Shown in pieces: positions 10,955-23,750 of a stretch of DNA of 64,000 nucleotides; the stretch's first letter is position 1; each line of letters starts with the position of its first letter. Below the pieces are notes generated by a model. That model saw only the letters and a list, made by a program, of their open reading frames with translations, was not told the DNA's origin and ran no database searches. Source of the stretch: Bugula neritina (Eukaryota > Bryozoa > Gymnolaemata > Cheilostomatida > Bugulidae); assembly GCA_964035545.1 (NCBI GenBank), contig OZ037769.1, positions 8,185,929 through 8,249,928 on the forward strand, read 5' to 3'. Both the position numbers and the translations under genes were made by a program.

Positions 10955-11381
10955 CAGTGTTGGCGTCAATTACATACGAATGTAATTAATTACAATTACA
11001 ATTACTTTTGTTTTCACAAATAATAAATAGAAGTTACATAGTCTTACTTCTGGAGTCCAACTACCTGGGCAATTTTGACAGCGGAGAACCTCCTATGTTC
11101 TCCACAGGGATTAGTAGGGTGATACAAAACCACATTTAATTATTATGAACTTTTTATTAACCAGTAGACATGTTAGGAGAAGTATGAATTAGATAAGATT
11201 TAAAAAATTGAAGTAATTGTTATGTAATTATAAAGTAATTGGAAAAATCAATTACATTGGCTATGTAAGTAATTACAGTTACACTTACATTTTTATACGC
11301 ATCAATTACAAATTACAGTTAATTACTTGAAAAGACATAATTATTTACAACCAATTACAAATTACAATTACCCCAACCCTG
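10955..11381. mobile_element. hAT-like MITE
   Basis: Ends are CAGTGTTGGCGTCAATTACA and, inverted on the right, CAGGGTTGGGGTAATTGTAA. Eight-base flanks CTATACAA (10947-10954) and CTATACAT (11382-11389) differ at one base. An 8-bp target duplication and CAG-type ends are typical of hAT elements. The interior consists largely of GTAATTAC-type palindromic words and encodes nothing. Confidence 0.8.
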
Positions 11382-11439
11382 CTATACATGGCAGTAAATG
11401 ATAGTGCAGCTATAGAATTGTAGAATCATCTGCAAAGTA

Positions 11440-11805
11440 TGAGGAAGATCAAAGCCTTGAGTCCATACTAATACTTTGGACCAGCACTGCATTAGAGAGA
11501 GCAACGTGGTGCACGATAGAGAAAAGTTCAATATGAGGAACCAACTCACAGAAGTGACTTTAGATACCTTTTATGCAGAATTGACGTCATTAACTGCCAA
11601 ATACAAATTTAACTATACCGAAGGGGTAATGCTGACCCAACAATTCCAATAAATGAGATACTTAGACACATAATCGCCTTGGGTTGATATGGGATAATGC
11701 AAAAAGTAAAAAAAAACTAAAATCACAAGGTTATAACACCTTGAGCTTTGAGCACTTATTTTAAATTGGTAGAAGCAGTGAGGTCACTTTTACAGTGGTG
11801 AAGTC
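11440..11805 (+). pseudogene. Decayed gypsy gag fragment
   Basis: A plus-strand frame reads REKFNMRNQLTEVTLDTFYA, then AELTSLTAKYKFNYTEG, and is then broken by stops. The pattern of Arg-rich start, acidic helix and aromatic spacing resembles the capsid end of Ty3/gypsy Gag. The minus-strand LINE interrupts it at about 11806. With the protease remnant at 13840 it probably forms one old element (copy C). Confidence 0.45.
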
Positions 11806-13340
11806 AGTAGACAAGGTTTGTTGTTTGTTTGTTCTTTGTTTTCTTTATTTCCATCAAAAAAAACAAAAGGACAAAAAAATACAAATATACAACAGTAACA
11901 CAAAAAGAGCTAAATTCAATTTGTATATAATATCAATCGAAGTCAAGATGGGGGCCCATGTGCTCAGTAGCATAGCTATTCAAGGAGCTGGGCCCAAGTG
12001 GCAGTTGAAAAAATAGTGGGAACTATTTATTCAGATTAAGTTAAAGATTTTAGTAGGTGCTTTTTCAACAATATTTTAAATGTGGCAAAGCTTTGATGAT
12101 GTCTTAAAGTCAGAGGTAGTTTATTCCAATTGCTAGACATCTGGTAGGACACTTGACGATGACCTGCTGCGGAGGTAGAGAGAGGTAAGGGTAAGGAAAG
12201 TTCAGAATGTCTGGTGAGGTAAGTCGGTGGTTGTTTGGTGTGAGATGGAGTATAATAAGGTGAATGACCAAGAAGACATAGGCGGTAGATATACAAGAGA
12301 TCAATAGGAAGAACTTCTGCTTTGATAAATAGAGGTGACGTGTGTTCAGTAGGTGATTTGTGGAAAATAATGCGAATAATGCGTTTTTGAATTAAAAGCA
12401 ACTTGTCCAGATGGGTTTTAGGAGCATTTACCCAGGCTTCTAAGCAATATGTAAGTTTGCTGTTTATCAGACTGTTATATGATAAAATCAAAGCTTTGTA
12501 TGGTAAAAACTTTGAAGCTAAGTATATCATACCAGTTACTTTGTTGAGCTGAGTCCTTAAAGAATTTATATGAGCACACCAGTTTAAGTTAATGTCAATG
12601 ACTACACCTAAAAATTTTATTTCTGAGCTAGGTGAGAGAGGTATATTGTCAATATGGATGGTACTGTTAAGTACAAAATTCTTTTGGTAGTTTTTAACAA
12701 TGATATAGTTTGTTTTCGTTAAGTTTAGAGTTAGTTTGTTTGCAATGCACCAGTTATTAACTTTATTTAGTGAGGAGTTTATATTTCCAATATCAGCATT
12801 TAAATCTTTGCTCTTCCAAAAAAGATTTGTGTCGTCGGCAAACAGAATAGTATCAAATAAAGGACAATGGGTAGCTAAATCATTTATGTACAGCAGAAAG
12901 AGCACAGGGCCCAAGATAGAGCCCTGGGGAACTCCACAGGTGATATGCAAGGAATTGGATATACTGTTCTCTATTATAACATGCTGTGTTCGATTGGTCA
13001 AGTAGTTTTGGATTAAACTTATGGAGTGAGAATCAAAATTGTAATCTCGTAGTTTCTGTAGCAAAATATTGTGGTTGATTGTATCGAATGCTTTTGAGAA
13101 ATCAATGAAAATACCCAATATTACTAATGAGTCATTAAGTGCTTTGAAGGATTGGTCTGAAAACTTAAACAGTGCGTCTTGTGCACCCTTCTTCTGTTGG
13201 AAGCCAAATTGAGAAACCGACAAAATTTTGTGTAGGTTTAAATGTTCATTTAATTGCTTGCAGATTATTTTTTCAAGTATTATTTAGAGTAAACTGGAAG
13301 TATTGAGATAGGCCGATAATTACTACATAAAAGTTTGTCA
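11806..13340 (-). mobile_element. 5'-truncated CR1/L2-like LINE
   Basis: A minus-strand non-LTR retrotransposon. The 3' end has an AATAAAG signal followed by an AAAC-rich tail (11806-11860). The 5' end is truncated near 13340: sequence upstream of the main ORF still reads as the NYRPIS motif region (about 13325-13290), but with a frame break. It lies in the opposite direction inside decayed gypsy sequence and is younger than it. Confidence 0.85.
12036..13223 (-). CDS. LINE reverse transcriptase (partial, 395 codons open)
   Basis: The ORF covers most of a non-LTR reverse transcriptase and its C-terminal region. Visible motifs are the first catalytic aspartate in FIDFSKAFDTINH (about 39-51), TCGVPQGSILGP (95-106), the catalytic FADD box (128-131), and the KFLGVVID motif near 205. 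The C-terminal part (CLEAWVNAPKTHLDKLLLIQ) is typical of CR1/L2/Jockey-group elements. The endonuclease and the first RT motifs are missing because of 5' truncation, so it is incomplete although this stretch has no stop. The preserved frame suggests fairly recent insertion. A related but much more broken copy lies at 60698-61558. Confidence 0.85.
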   Translation of the reverse strand: MSVSQFGFQQKKGAQDALFKFSDQSFKALNDSLVILGIFIDFSKAFDTINHNILLQKLRDYNFDSHSISLIQNYLTNRTQHVIIENSISNSLHITCGVPQGSILGPVLFLLYINDLATHCPLFDTILFADDTNLFWKSKDLNADIGNINSSLNKVNNWCIANKLTLNLTKTNYIIVKNYQKNFVLNSTIHIDNIPLSPSSEIKFLGVVIDINLNWCAHINSLRTQLNKVTGMIYLASKFLPYKALILSYNSLINSKLTYCLEAWVNAPKTHLDKLLLIQKRIIRIIFHKSPTEHTSPLFIKAEVLPIDLLYIYRLCLLGHSPYYTPSHTKQPPTYLTRHSELSLPLPLSTSAAGHRQVSYQMSSNWNKLPLTLRHHQSFATFKILLKKHLLKSLT

Positions 13341-13839
13341 CCTTTGTTTTGCTTATAGAAAAGATGTTGATGCAGTAAATTATTGCAAACTTCCAGCTTT
13401 AAAACAAAGAAAAATTGTGTTTATTAAACCAACTCAATCAAAATCTATAGTAAAAAAGTGATCTGTTGCCTCATCACAGTTGCATACATGTATAAACAAA
13501 GCGACTGTCAGTACAAATAAATTAAATAAACTTCTCTGGGAGGATAGATTATCTCAAAAGGCACTATAAGTCAATAAATCAAATTGGAAAAAAAAATGAA
13601 AGCCTGCTACATGCTAGTACCTCTAGTAAAACATAACTGGGAAAAGTGTGCATTTGAAAGACGACTGTCTATACAGCTGAAAGGCAGTGTGGCACAAACA
13701 TCATAAAAAAGACCACTATATAGTAAAGGCGGTGGGTCTAAGGTTGTCAGTGAAATAAAAAATCAATAGGACGACTTCTAGTTCACTGGCAAGCTAAAAT
13801 AAGTCACGTCTCCTGAACAGTAAAAATTTTTGCAAATGG

Positions 13840-14170
13840 TCATGACACACTATTCAAGGTAGAAACTGGTGCATGTGACACTGTGGTGAGCTGTGATGAA
13901 ACATGGCTGAAGCGTGTTAACTTCAACACACCCCGCACTCTTTCACAAGACCAAGAGAAAAGGGAAATGGAAGTTATTGGCACATTCAGAGCTGATATGA
14001 GGTATAGCAATGAAACATGCTTCAAAGTAGTATGTGGGATCCAAAATTAAAAATACCACTGTTTAGCAGCAAAGCATGTACAGATCTTCTAACTTGTAAC
14101 ATTTCAGAAAATAAAGCTGTAGAAGTCATTGACTGAAAGCAGTCTCTGCATGTTTTATTTAAAAGCGAGT
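13840..14170 (+). pseudogene. Decayed retropepsin remnant of a gypsy element (copy C)
   Basis: A plus-strand frame reads VETGACDTVVSCDETWLK at about 13857-13910. This is the active-site neighbourhood of a retroviral-type aspartic protease, with Glu where the catalytic Asp of DTG is expected. It continues as EVIGTFRADMRYSNET and then breaks at stops and shifts. The protein is dead. A similar but shorter block lies at 1303-1660. Confidence 0.6.
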
Positions 14171-14639
14171 TTACAAAGATTGGTTAGGTCTATTAAAAAG
14201 TTATACCTACAAAATATCCTTCAGACTTAGTGCTCAAACCACATGGGAAAAATAGAGCATTTTTGATTATTAGTCTTTATATAGCTTGAAAGGGAATTGT
14301 TATGTAATAAACAAATGCACACATAATTATCATATTTAGCTATTTGTTTAGTTTTGGGTAAATACAGCTATATGAAATCATAACATGAAGATACTTTAAG
14401 AATGACATATACATGGATTTCAGTAATTAAAGAAAATGAGTCAATATAAAACACATTTAACATGGCACGAAAATCTTCATTAAAAAGGGAGTGAGATGAA
14501 ACAAAGCTCGCAGCTAAAACTTATTTTTTTATAAACTTCTTTATTGAATTGCATCTTACCATCTTACTATAGGAGTAGAAGGGATCTTAGAGGTAGCAGC
14601 AAGCTATAGGTTACATTGCTATAAAAAGAGCAAGATAAT

Positions 14640-15620
14640 GAAAAAAGAAGATTACAGCTGACCTGATGAAAATGATACACACACAGCAAAACAGCTGTGA
14701 CAACTGAGTCAGGATGGTGATATTTAAACAGTTGGTGCTCCGATAGATTCTAATACTGCTGTCATTATATAGTCTATAAGTATTTTCTTGAATTTGATGA
14801 AACGCTTGTCTTTAATTAATTGAATGACTTTACATGTTATTTTAAAAACAGGCTTAAAGCATAGCAAATGTTTGCCACCTTTTGTTTATATGGAAAAAGC
14901 ATTTCAAAAGATTGGAAGAAATTGTTAGTAAAACTGAAAATAAGGTGAATATGTTTTGGAACACAGTTTTAGCAGCTAAAATTAGATTATGTTTTTTTTT
15001 AGGTATTGATATATTTTACTTTGAAACAAGTAATTAAACATTCTACATACCGGTATATACCTTTATATATTATTATCCTTATGCTTAAAGTTTACATATG
15101 GCCACATACACCAACTTTGGCAGCTGTCACCTTCTATTATCCACATACTCTGCTGCTGATAGTTAAATCATCAGAAGACAATTCAAAGGTAAATAGGTGA
15201 CTTCGACTGCATTATCTTTTCTCACATTAATTGACTGCAAAATTATTTATTTTATTTTAAGTAAAGTAGTTTTTTAATAACAGTTCAAATAATTGTCAAC
15301 ATTTCTATTGCAACAATACAAACGTATGAGTACTAAATCATTGTTGAAAAATAACGAAAACAAACTTCAACCCAATGCTACATTTTTATAAACCATTCTT
15401 GCTTACAGCTTCAATTTTGTTAATTTTATGTATGCATCTGGTAGATGCTCTTTTAACATGTACAATATTGTTATTATATAATGAATGATTATAATTATAT
15501 TGTTACAAATGACATTATAATTATTGTTCGATATGGATTGGTAATGATTATACACTCGGCTGTTCTGTATTCTGAACAGCATATTTAACCTAAAAGACCT
15601 GGTTAAGCATATGGTTATTG
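14640..15620 (+). repeat. Interspersed old repeat, copy C
   Basis: Shares collinear words with 20970-22125 and 60040-60510. Examples are GATACACAC with an ACTGAGTCAG partner, TTTTAGCAGCTAAA, CACACTGCTGCTGATAG-type words, TTAACATGTAC and CTTAACCT-type words. It probably represents the 3' part of the old gypsy family. No coding sequence. Confidence 0.6.
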
Positions 15621-16560
15621 CGTTACATTCATTACTTCAACATTATAACTATTATAACTACTGGTATATAATATCATTTCAAGAAATAGCAACAAGAGTG
15701 AACACTTATACTAGTAATAACATATTATATTGCAGGTGCAGAATAGTAATAATTCACTAGTCTAAACCGTCAAATATAAGTTTATTTATATTATTTATTT
15801 ACATCTAAAATTTATAATTTTTAGTAAAAGATATTTATCTTGCACAAAAAATACAAACCTTTGTCATTACTCCAGCTAACTATAATATAATCATGCAGAA
15901 TGTTTATTGTTTGTGGGAACTTAAAAGCTTCCGCTTTTACTATAACTAGCGCTTTTGTTAAACAATTTAGACAAATATTTTTGTGTTGAAAAACCAAAGT
16001 CAGCCCTTTAAGTGTCTATAGGCTATTTTTAAGTACTATATTATCTATGAATATGTACATCTATTATAGGAGATTAGATAAAGCATATTGTATTTAGGAC
16101 ATCATCTCACAACAGACTATTATAATCTTAGCAATATGAAGTTTAGAAAAACCTAAACCTAAACGGTTTCAAGATCAACTGTGAATAAAAAGACTCAAAA
16201 AAATGTAATACTGGCTCAGGATCAAATACTTAAACAAATGTAACACCAACTCAAAATGGAAACATTCAGCCTTCTCCTGCTCCAATGAATGTCAGGACTA
16301 TTGACACTCAAAGTGACCGTTGATAGTTAAAATTTTTCAAAAAATTATCCAATAAAAATTGACACGTTTTAACTGTTTTTCTTTAATAAGTGTTTTTACT
16401 ATAACTTTTAAAAGTGAATGTGTTTGAAACCTTTATTAAAGACATAGAGAGAATACTTTGGTTAGTTCCTGCTAATTTTTAGCATGAAATTAGAAAATTT
16501 GAAAAGTATTTCTGCATGAGAAATTAAAAAGAAAAACTTGTAAGGAAGTAGACAAGGCTA
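15621..16560. other. AT-rich interval with no recognised feature
   Basis: No ORF above 60 codons with coding character, no terminal repeats and no RNA motif seen. Confidence 0.5.
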
Positions 16561-16589
16561 GTAAAGTAGAGAATCGGTTATCTTAAAAA

Positions 16590-17110
16590 TGGAACAAGTT
16601 GAATTGTGACATGCCAGCATTGACGAGGTAAATTGACACAACACTAACTTTAAGCTCAATCCTAGAGCAGCTGACACTGTCATCAGTGTATAGGAGCCAT
16701 GGCTGCATCGAATGAAAAAGAGTAATTCAAATGCCAAGCTGATCGAGGCTTGGGTTGCAAAGAGCTGAAAGTATTGGGAACATTGTTGGCAAATATGAAA
16801 TACAAAGGGGTGACTCACTCTGAGCCGGTCTATGTTAATAAGGACAAATATACCTTTTTGTTAAATATGAAGCACTTGTGAAAAACTCAAACTTGTTACA
16901 GCATGTCAAATAAAGGACCAGAGTTAAACATTAGAAGAAAGGTTTTCTACACTATTTTAAAGCCTAGGCTTACTTAAAAACTATTTAAAAAAGGTTTTGA
17001 GCACACGAAACAGAGAATTCCATGACTTTAAAAAGTTAAATGCTCACCCACATAACCAACTTTTTAAGATATCCTATGTTGAATGAATAATCTGAACAAG
17101 CAGTTAGCAC
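16590..17110 (+). pseudogene. Further decayed gypsy protease-region remnant
   Basis: Plus-strand frames give ADTVISV at about 16669, then LKVLGTLLANMKYKGVTHSE and PVYVNKDKY at about 16760-16850. This is the layout of a gypsy retropepsin, interrupted by stops. The segment near 17090 (EQAVSTIKTLWAK) resembles an integrase-domain word. Coding capacity is lost. Confidence 0.4.
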
Positions 17111-17832
17111 AATAAAAACACTTTGGGCCAAATTTTTTTTTTGTTGTATGAAATTAGTCACATAAAAAATTCTAGTTTGTATATCCTAAAATTTTCAATG
17201 GATAAAAAACATACATTTTGAAAGGAAGTTTACACTGGAAAGCAGCTTGAATTCAGTGAAACTAAATTTTTGTTGAGGAAAGAGTCTTTATTAAAGAAAG
17301 AGTCTGTAGTTAAAGAATGCAGCATATGGTCATAATCCTGCCAAATGTCAAAAAGTCACAAATATTGCCAGCGACAAACAGAGCTCATACAAATCCTGTT
17401 CATATTTGTATTTCATTTAACGAATTACATGTAACTGTTGCAACAATTGCAATATTGTCATTAGTAGTTGTAAAAATTGTTTTTTGTCTGAGTGAGCTCA
17501 GATTAGGTTTGTTGCATTGAAGCCTAATTGTTCATTAATCATTCCATGTGACAATTATTATATTACATGTACATGTATTTCTATACAGTGGAGTATATTT
17601 TATTATATGTTTTTACACATTTTTTGGCTTAGAGACCAAAACAGAATTCACATCATGTTAAAGGGTTATCTTAAATAACTCAATGTATTTTTTTTTAGTC
17701 ATGCAACACTGGCTGACATAAACAAGCACTCAATGTAGCAGTCAGCTATTTTTTAATAAAATTATGTTTTGTTTTGTCTCAAAAACCATTCCTATAATCT
17801 GATATGAATATTACACAAGACATGTTGTTATA
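17111..17832. other. AT-rich interval with no recognised feature
   Basis: A 67-codon ORF at 17317-17520 has no recognisable domain. Nothing else seen. Confidence 0.45.
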
Positions 17833-19569
17833 CAGTGCTGTGAAAAAGTTTAAGGACACCTCATTGTTTTCCATAATAGCAATGTTCCAAGCTAACTTTA
17901 AGACATAACAAAAGCATTTGCATAGACATGATGGGTATCAAAATGATCCTTAAGATCTCCTTATCCCATTTATATAAATCATTAGTGTCTCTTTTAACTT
18001 CCTTTCAAAATCTGGGTGAAACAATGAGATACTGTGCATATGGGAATTATTCAATGTTCTCACAATTAGTGTGTACTGTAGTACAAGGGAATATTTTACT
18101 TGAAACATAGAAAAATATTATATGTGATTTGTTATGCACATTATAGCAGCATTGCAACACACAATGCTTTAAATTTTATTATCAATGTTTTGTTGGCCAG
18201 CCTTTATTCTCAATCACAAGTCGGCAGCGACGAGGCATCGACTCATACAGCTTTTCCAACTCGTTTTCAGTCACGACATGATGCTATGCATGAATTACAG
18301 GCTTTATGAGTGTCACCTTAGTTGTTGGCTTCTGTGAAGAAACTATTTAGCCATTCTTGACCATGAATTTCTTATTGGGTTCAAGTCCCGGCTTTGTGCT
18401 GGCCAGTTAAGCGTTGAGACCCTCTGCTTTTTAATCCACTCTTTAACAGTTTTTGATCAATGGCATGGTGCATTGTCATCTTCAAATTTGTTAATTTCAT
18501 TTAAAAAGAAGTTTTTTATGATTGGAAGAAGGTTAGCATTGATATTCTCTATATATTTTTGGGCATTAACATCATTCCAGAGCAATTACTGAGTCGACCT
18601 GCACCTTTCAATGTTATACAACCCCAGAACATAACATCGATAGGGTGCTTAATTGTTCGAAGAATACATTAGGGGTTATATTCCTCATACTTGTATTTTC
18701 TAACAAAACAGTTTCTAGCATGATTTTTCACATTAAATGTGGATTCATCTGAAATAATTACTTTTTCCTAATCATTCACTGTCTAACTATCATGCTCCTT
18801 GGTCCACCGTAGCCGGTTTTTTTGTTACTTCTCGGTTAGTATAGAGGCTTCCTTCTTGCTTTGTTTCGGGGATGTCGAAGCTGTTATTCCTGTTGATTCT
18901 GACCATTCTTTGCCAACTTAGAACTTGTTTTATGGCAATCCTTCTCTCTGATCCTAATGAGAACCTTGTCATCTCTGAGTGTACTTATTCTTGGTCGTCC
19001 ACTTCCAGGTCGATCTGCTACACTGCCAGTCTCCATGAACTTCTTGATAATTTGATGTACAGTTGTCTTTGCTTTGCCAACCTTTTCAGATATTTTTCTA
19101 ATTGAATAACCTTTGTTATGCAAAAAAATTATTACAAACCTTGCTTCTGAAGAAAGATTTACAGCTCTCATTTTGTCTATGCGCAGCACCTAAGTGGACA
19201 CCATGTAAAAGCTTACAACTAAATGACAGATTTCAAATTATGAAAGAAAGTCATACTTTATGATATCATGATGCTATGCACACAGTCAAATTTCACTGTT
19301 CAGCCTTTTGTGGTTATCAGAAGCCATAAACTTTGTAAACATAAAAACACAGGAGTTTCGCTTTTCTAGCTGCTTGTGTAGTCAGCCCGAAAATTAGTGA
19401 AAAAAATCACAGCAGTAGAAATTTATGAGATGGAAATTGTAGTGCACATTCTAAGGGTCATTTTGATATATAGAACTTGCAGGAAAATACTAAGAACTTC
19501 CAAGAAATGCCTATTAAACAAGATACATAGAAATTTCTGCAAGCGTCCTTAAACTTTTTCACAGCACTG
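17833..19569 (-). mobile_element. Tc1/mariner-like transposon (inactive)
   Basis: Terminal inverted repeats start CAGTGCTGTGAAAAAGTTTA and extend about 26 bp with one mismatch. Both ends are flanked by TA (17831-17832 and 19570-19571), the target duplication of this superfamily. The length of 1737 bp is typical of a full-length Tc1-like element. The transposase gene lies on the minus strand. Confidence 0.95.
18200..19189 (-). pseudogene. Tc1-like transposase pseudogene
   Basis: The N-terminal 100 codons (19189-18884) are open and hold a helix-turn-helix: FLHNKGYSIRKISEKVGKAK, then VADRPGSGRPR, the linker typical of Tc1 transposases. Further on the frame is broken by stops and shifts. Landmarks remain: DESTF around the first catalytic Asp (about 18740), VMFWGCIT (about 18630), FEDDNAPCH around the second Asp (about 18485), and WPAQSRDLNPIRNSW (about 18400-18360). 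In the last motif Arg stands where the third acidic catalytic residue is expected. The enzyme is inactive. Confidence 0.85.
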
Positions 19570-20084
19570 TAGATCAACAACAAATAAGATGAGAGAGTTT
19601 ATTCAAATCATCCATTATAAGTTCTTTTATTTACACCGGCATTTTTTTAATTTTTTTGAGGGAATTCAATTTGAAAAAAAGTATTTCAAAAACTTTGCAT
19701 AATTTTGTTGCATTATGGTAATTTGTAAGAATCGCACATAATTGCAGCTATACCGAATAGATTTTAATATCAGTATTGGCTATAATTCTATGCTTTTCTG
19801 TACTTTGTATGCCACAGGCTTTCCTATACATACAGTTTTTTATGCTGTAATTAAAAAAAACACTTTGAGATTACCATACAAGCCCGAAGATTTATGTCAT
19901 CTATAGTAATTCAGTCTTTAAAATATTCTTACACATCCTAAAACACAACATATAATTTGGTAAAAAGAATAGGATTAACTTGCAGAATTTTTTTATATTC
20001 TAAATATTTTCAACTAACTATAAAACACTCATCATGGTTTTTAACACAGATATTAGATAAGTTTACAGAGGGAACATATGGAGT

Positions 20085-20470
20085 TACAGAAAAAGCAGAT
20101 GGAAGTGCAGCAACTGCAACAAGAGGAACAGATATCTTTACAACGGGAAGGAAAATAGGAACTGACCAAAATTACTCAATCAGTCAGTGGGAAAGAAAAC
20201 AATAGAAACTATTCCAAGCTTTGCAGCATTTAACCTAAGTATTAAACTATGGACAGGCTACGGATCCAGGTTTATGATATTTATTGAGGCTAATTCCTAA
20301 TCACGGATGACAAAATATTGGAAATAGTTTTGAGGAGTCAATTGGCAGTCATCTTTAAGCATTTCACTGATTGTGCAGCACGATGAAGAGATAAAAAATA
20401 AAAAAAAATCAGCCAACTCTTGATGGACAACATTCAAAAATACATAATGACCCTATATCAACCATAGACT
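20085..20470 (+). pseudogene. Decayed gypsy gag remnant (copy D)
   Basis: A plus-strand frame from ATG at about 20078 reads MELQKKQMEVQQLQQEEQ, a Gln-rich coiled coil. After a stop it continues SFAAFNLSIKLWTGYGSRF and FIEAN. This is the pattern that opens the capsid region in K02A2.6-type gypsy Gag proteins (FxxFxPxxxLWxxYxxRFxxFxxAN). Several stops follow, so it is a relic. Confidence 0.6.
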
Positions 20471-20969
20471 TTTATGTTTGCACCACAATAGTTATATTAT
20501 ATAAATTTGCATATTGTTTTAGTATGACAATATTCTTGGATAAACATATTATTTATGTAACATATTATAGCAAGCATACTTAAAGGGTAAATGGTGTGAA
20601 CGACAAAGACTACCTCGTCAACAAACAATGGAAAACTGCTCCTTCAGTAACGTGTCATACTTCAAACACCTGGCGAGTTACCAAGAATTGATCCACTTTT
20701 GCTACTAATACTGAATAATAACAGAGAAAAAGGCTTTGCTTTTTAAAGTCAAGTTGGATCTTTTTTTATGTATTTTCTAGACTGGACTAAAAGAGCCCTG
20801 AGTATTAGCACTAATTTTTGTTGTATATTGATGAACCAGTATACAACAAAAATGATAAATTTCACATAAAAGCAGCTTTGTAAAAGAGTAACCAACTATG
20901 GGAGAAAAAGAGATATTAGCTAAAGTAGCAAGCTAAACGGTTTTGTTAAAAAAAGCAGTTACAAAATGA

Positions 20970-22125
20970 AAATGATAAAAGATTGATCTGGTGAAAATGA
21001 TACACACGCAGCAAGGCAGTTATAACACTGAGTCAGAAGGGTGCTACTCAATCCGATTTTAAAACTATTATCATTTATTCTGGGTATTCTGTTGGATCTG
21101 ATGAATAGCATGTCTTTCATTAGTTGACTGGCTTTACATGTCTTTAAAAAAACAAACTTATATAGAAAAATTATTTAAAAAACTTGGAAGAAATTGTGAA
21201 TAACATTGAAAAAATGAAAATGCTTTGGAACAGGACTTCAGCAGCTAAACCTAAAATATCATTTTTCTGTTTTCAGAAAAAAGACTGAAAAATAATTACA
21301 TGAATTGAAAAGCTTATGTATTTTCAGTCCCTGACCTAGTCAGCTCAACGTATCAAACACCAGAAAGTAAAAACTATTGGGTTTGAAAAAATTAGGGCAA
21401 AAACTAATATCCACCCTGTCCTAGTATATCATCAGTTTAGGCTTCTTCAGGCAGCAGAGCAACTCTAAAGATGCATTAAGGTAAAGGAAAAACTAATGTG
21501 TAAATATCTTTGTGGGAAATGTGTATTGACATATTTTACTTGCAGATAGAGTAATCAAACAGTTCTATACATACCTCAATATATTATTATCACAATGCTA
21601 GAAATTTACAACTCTGGCAGCTGTCAAATTTTACTATCTACACACTCCCTGTTGATAGTTAGAGGTAGACAGGTGAATGTAGCCGCCGTATCTTATCTTA
21701 CATTAAGTAACTGCAAAATTACTTTCTTACAATAAATAAACAAATTTTCTAGTAACAATTCAAATGGTAAATTAATATAATTGTCAACAATTTTTATTCT
21801 AACAATACGAACATATGAATATCAAACCATTGTTGAAAAACAATTTAAATAACCTCAATTGGATGCTATTTTATAAAACAATGTTGTCTACTTTACTTGT
21901 GATAATTTTATGTATAAAACTAATATATATTTATATGTTCTTTTAACATGTACAAAACTGTTATATATAATAGATGATTATATTGATGCGAATGACATTT
22001 TAATTATTATCTAATATGGATTGGTGTGTAAACAATACACTCCGCTGTTCTGTATCTTGAACAGTGCACTTAACCTAGAAGATTTGGGTAATGTATGTTA
22101 CATTGTTCCAAATTGTTCAATAAAT
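20970..22125 (+). repeat. Interspersed old repeat, copy D
   Basis: Collinear with 14640-15620 (copy C) and 60040-60510 (copy E). It also matches part of 8240-8600 (AGCTCAACG...ATCAAACA...AGCAG). Ends at the (TA)n array starting at 22141. Confidence 0.6.
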
Positions 22126-22138
22126 AGAATTATTGGAG

Positions 22139-22140
<2 letters not shown>

Positions 22141-22237
<97 letters not shown>

Positions 22238-22275
22238 CATATATATATATATATATTTATATATATGTATATATA
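22141..22275. repeat. (TA)n microsatellite with interruptions
   Basis: TA array interrupted by ACACATACAT at 22231-22240. The long Ile-Tyr reading frames here are artefacts of the repeat. Confidence 0.95.
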
Positions 22276-22501
22276 GATTGAGATATTACGCTCTCATTTA
22301 ATGCTCAGCAATGACATTAAATGATTGAGCACTCTCACCATGGTCACAAACTCAAGCTGCTAGAATTTTGCAATGCTCGTGACTCCTAGGTGACCCCTAG
22401 AGTCACTTGAGCACTCTGGCTTGAGTTTACACACCTTTTAAATATGCTTTAGTAAAACTATGAGTTTTACTATTGCGAAGGTGTGGGCCATGGTACTCTG
22501 T

Positions 22502-22548
22502 TCTGTGCTGATGAGGGGACAAATCCCGAAACAGCTGCTGTCCACAGA
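22502..22548 (+). ncRNA. Hammerhead ribozyme, type I
   Basis: The complete conserved core is visible. Stem I 3' strand TCTGTG (22502-22507) is followed by core CTGATGA (22508-22514). Stem-loop II is GGGGACAAATCCC (22515-22527). Then come GAA (22528-22530) and a short stem III, ACAG/CTGT, with loop CTG (22531-22541). The cleavage-site nucleotide is C22542, in a GTC triplet. Stem I 5' strand CACAGA (22543-22548) pairs perfectly with the first strand. Self-cleavage would fall between 22542 and 22543. Such motifs are known from Penelope-like elements and retrozymes. Here it stands alone between two TA arrays with no coding remnant beside it. Confidence 0.85.
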
Positions 22549-22550
22549 TT

Positions 22551-23600
<1,050 letters not shown>

Positions 23601-23603
23601 AGT

Positions 23604-23609
23604 TTTATT
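23604..23609 (-). terminator. Candidate polyadenylation signal of the CTHRC1-like gene
   Basis: AATAAA on the minus strand, about 140 bases downstream of the stop codon (23751-23753). Spacing is ordinary for a short 3' UTR. Confidence 0.55.
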
Positions 23610-23750
23610 TCCTGTTATTGCAGTGTTATCTCAAACCAATACTTTGCTTCAGTAAATATGAAACACTATTAAGCCTTTTTTCTCAGCATGTTGATGTTCA
23701 CATAACTTCACGATTACCATAATATCATAAACTGAGTAAAGTACAATTAT

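Noticed and set aside
12736-13005. Plus-strand 89-codon frame
   Set aside because: Antisense shadow of the LINE reverse transcriptase.
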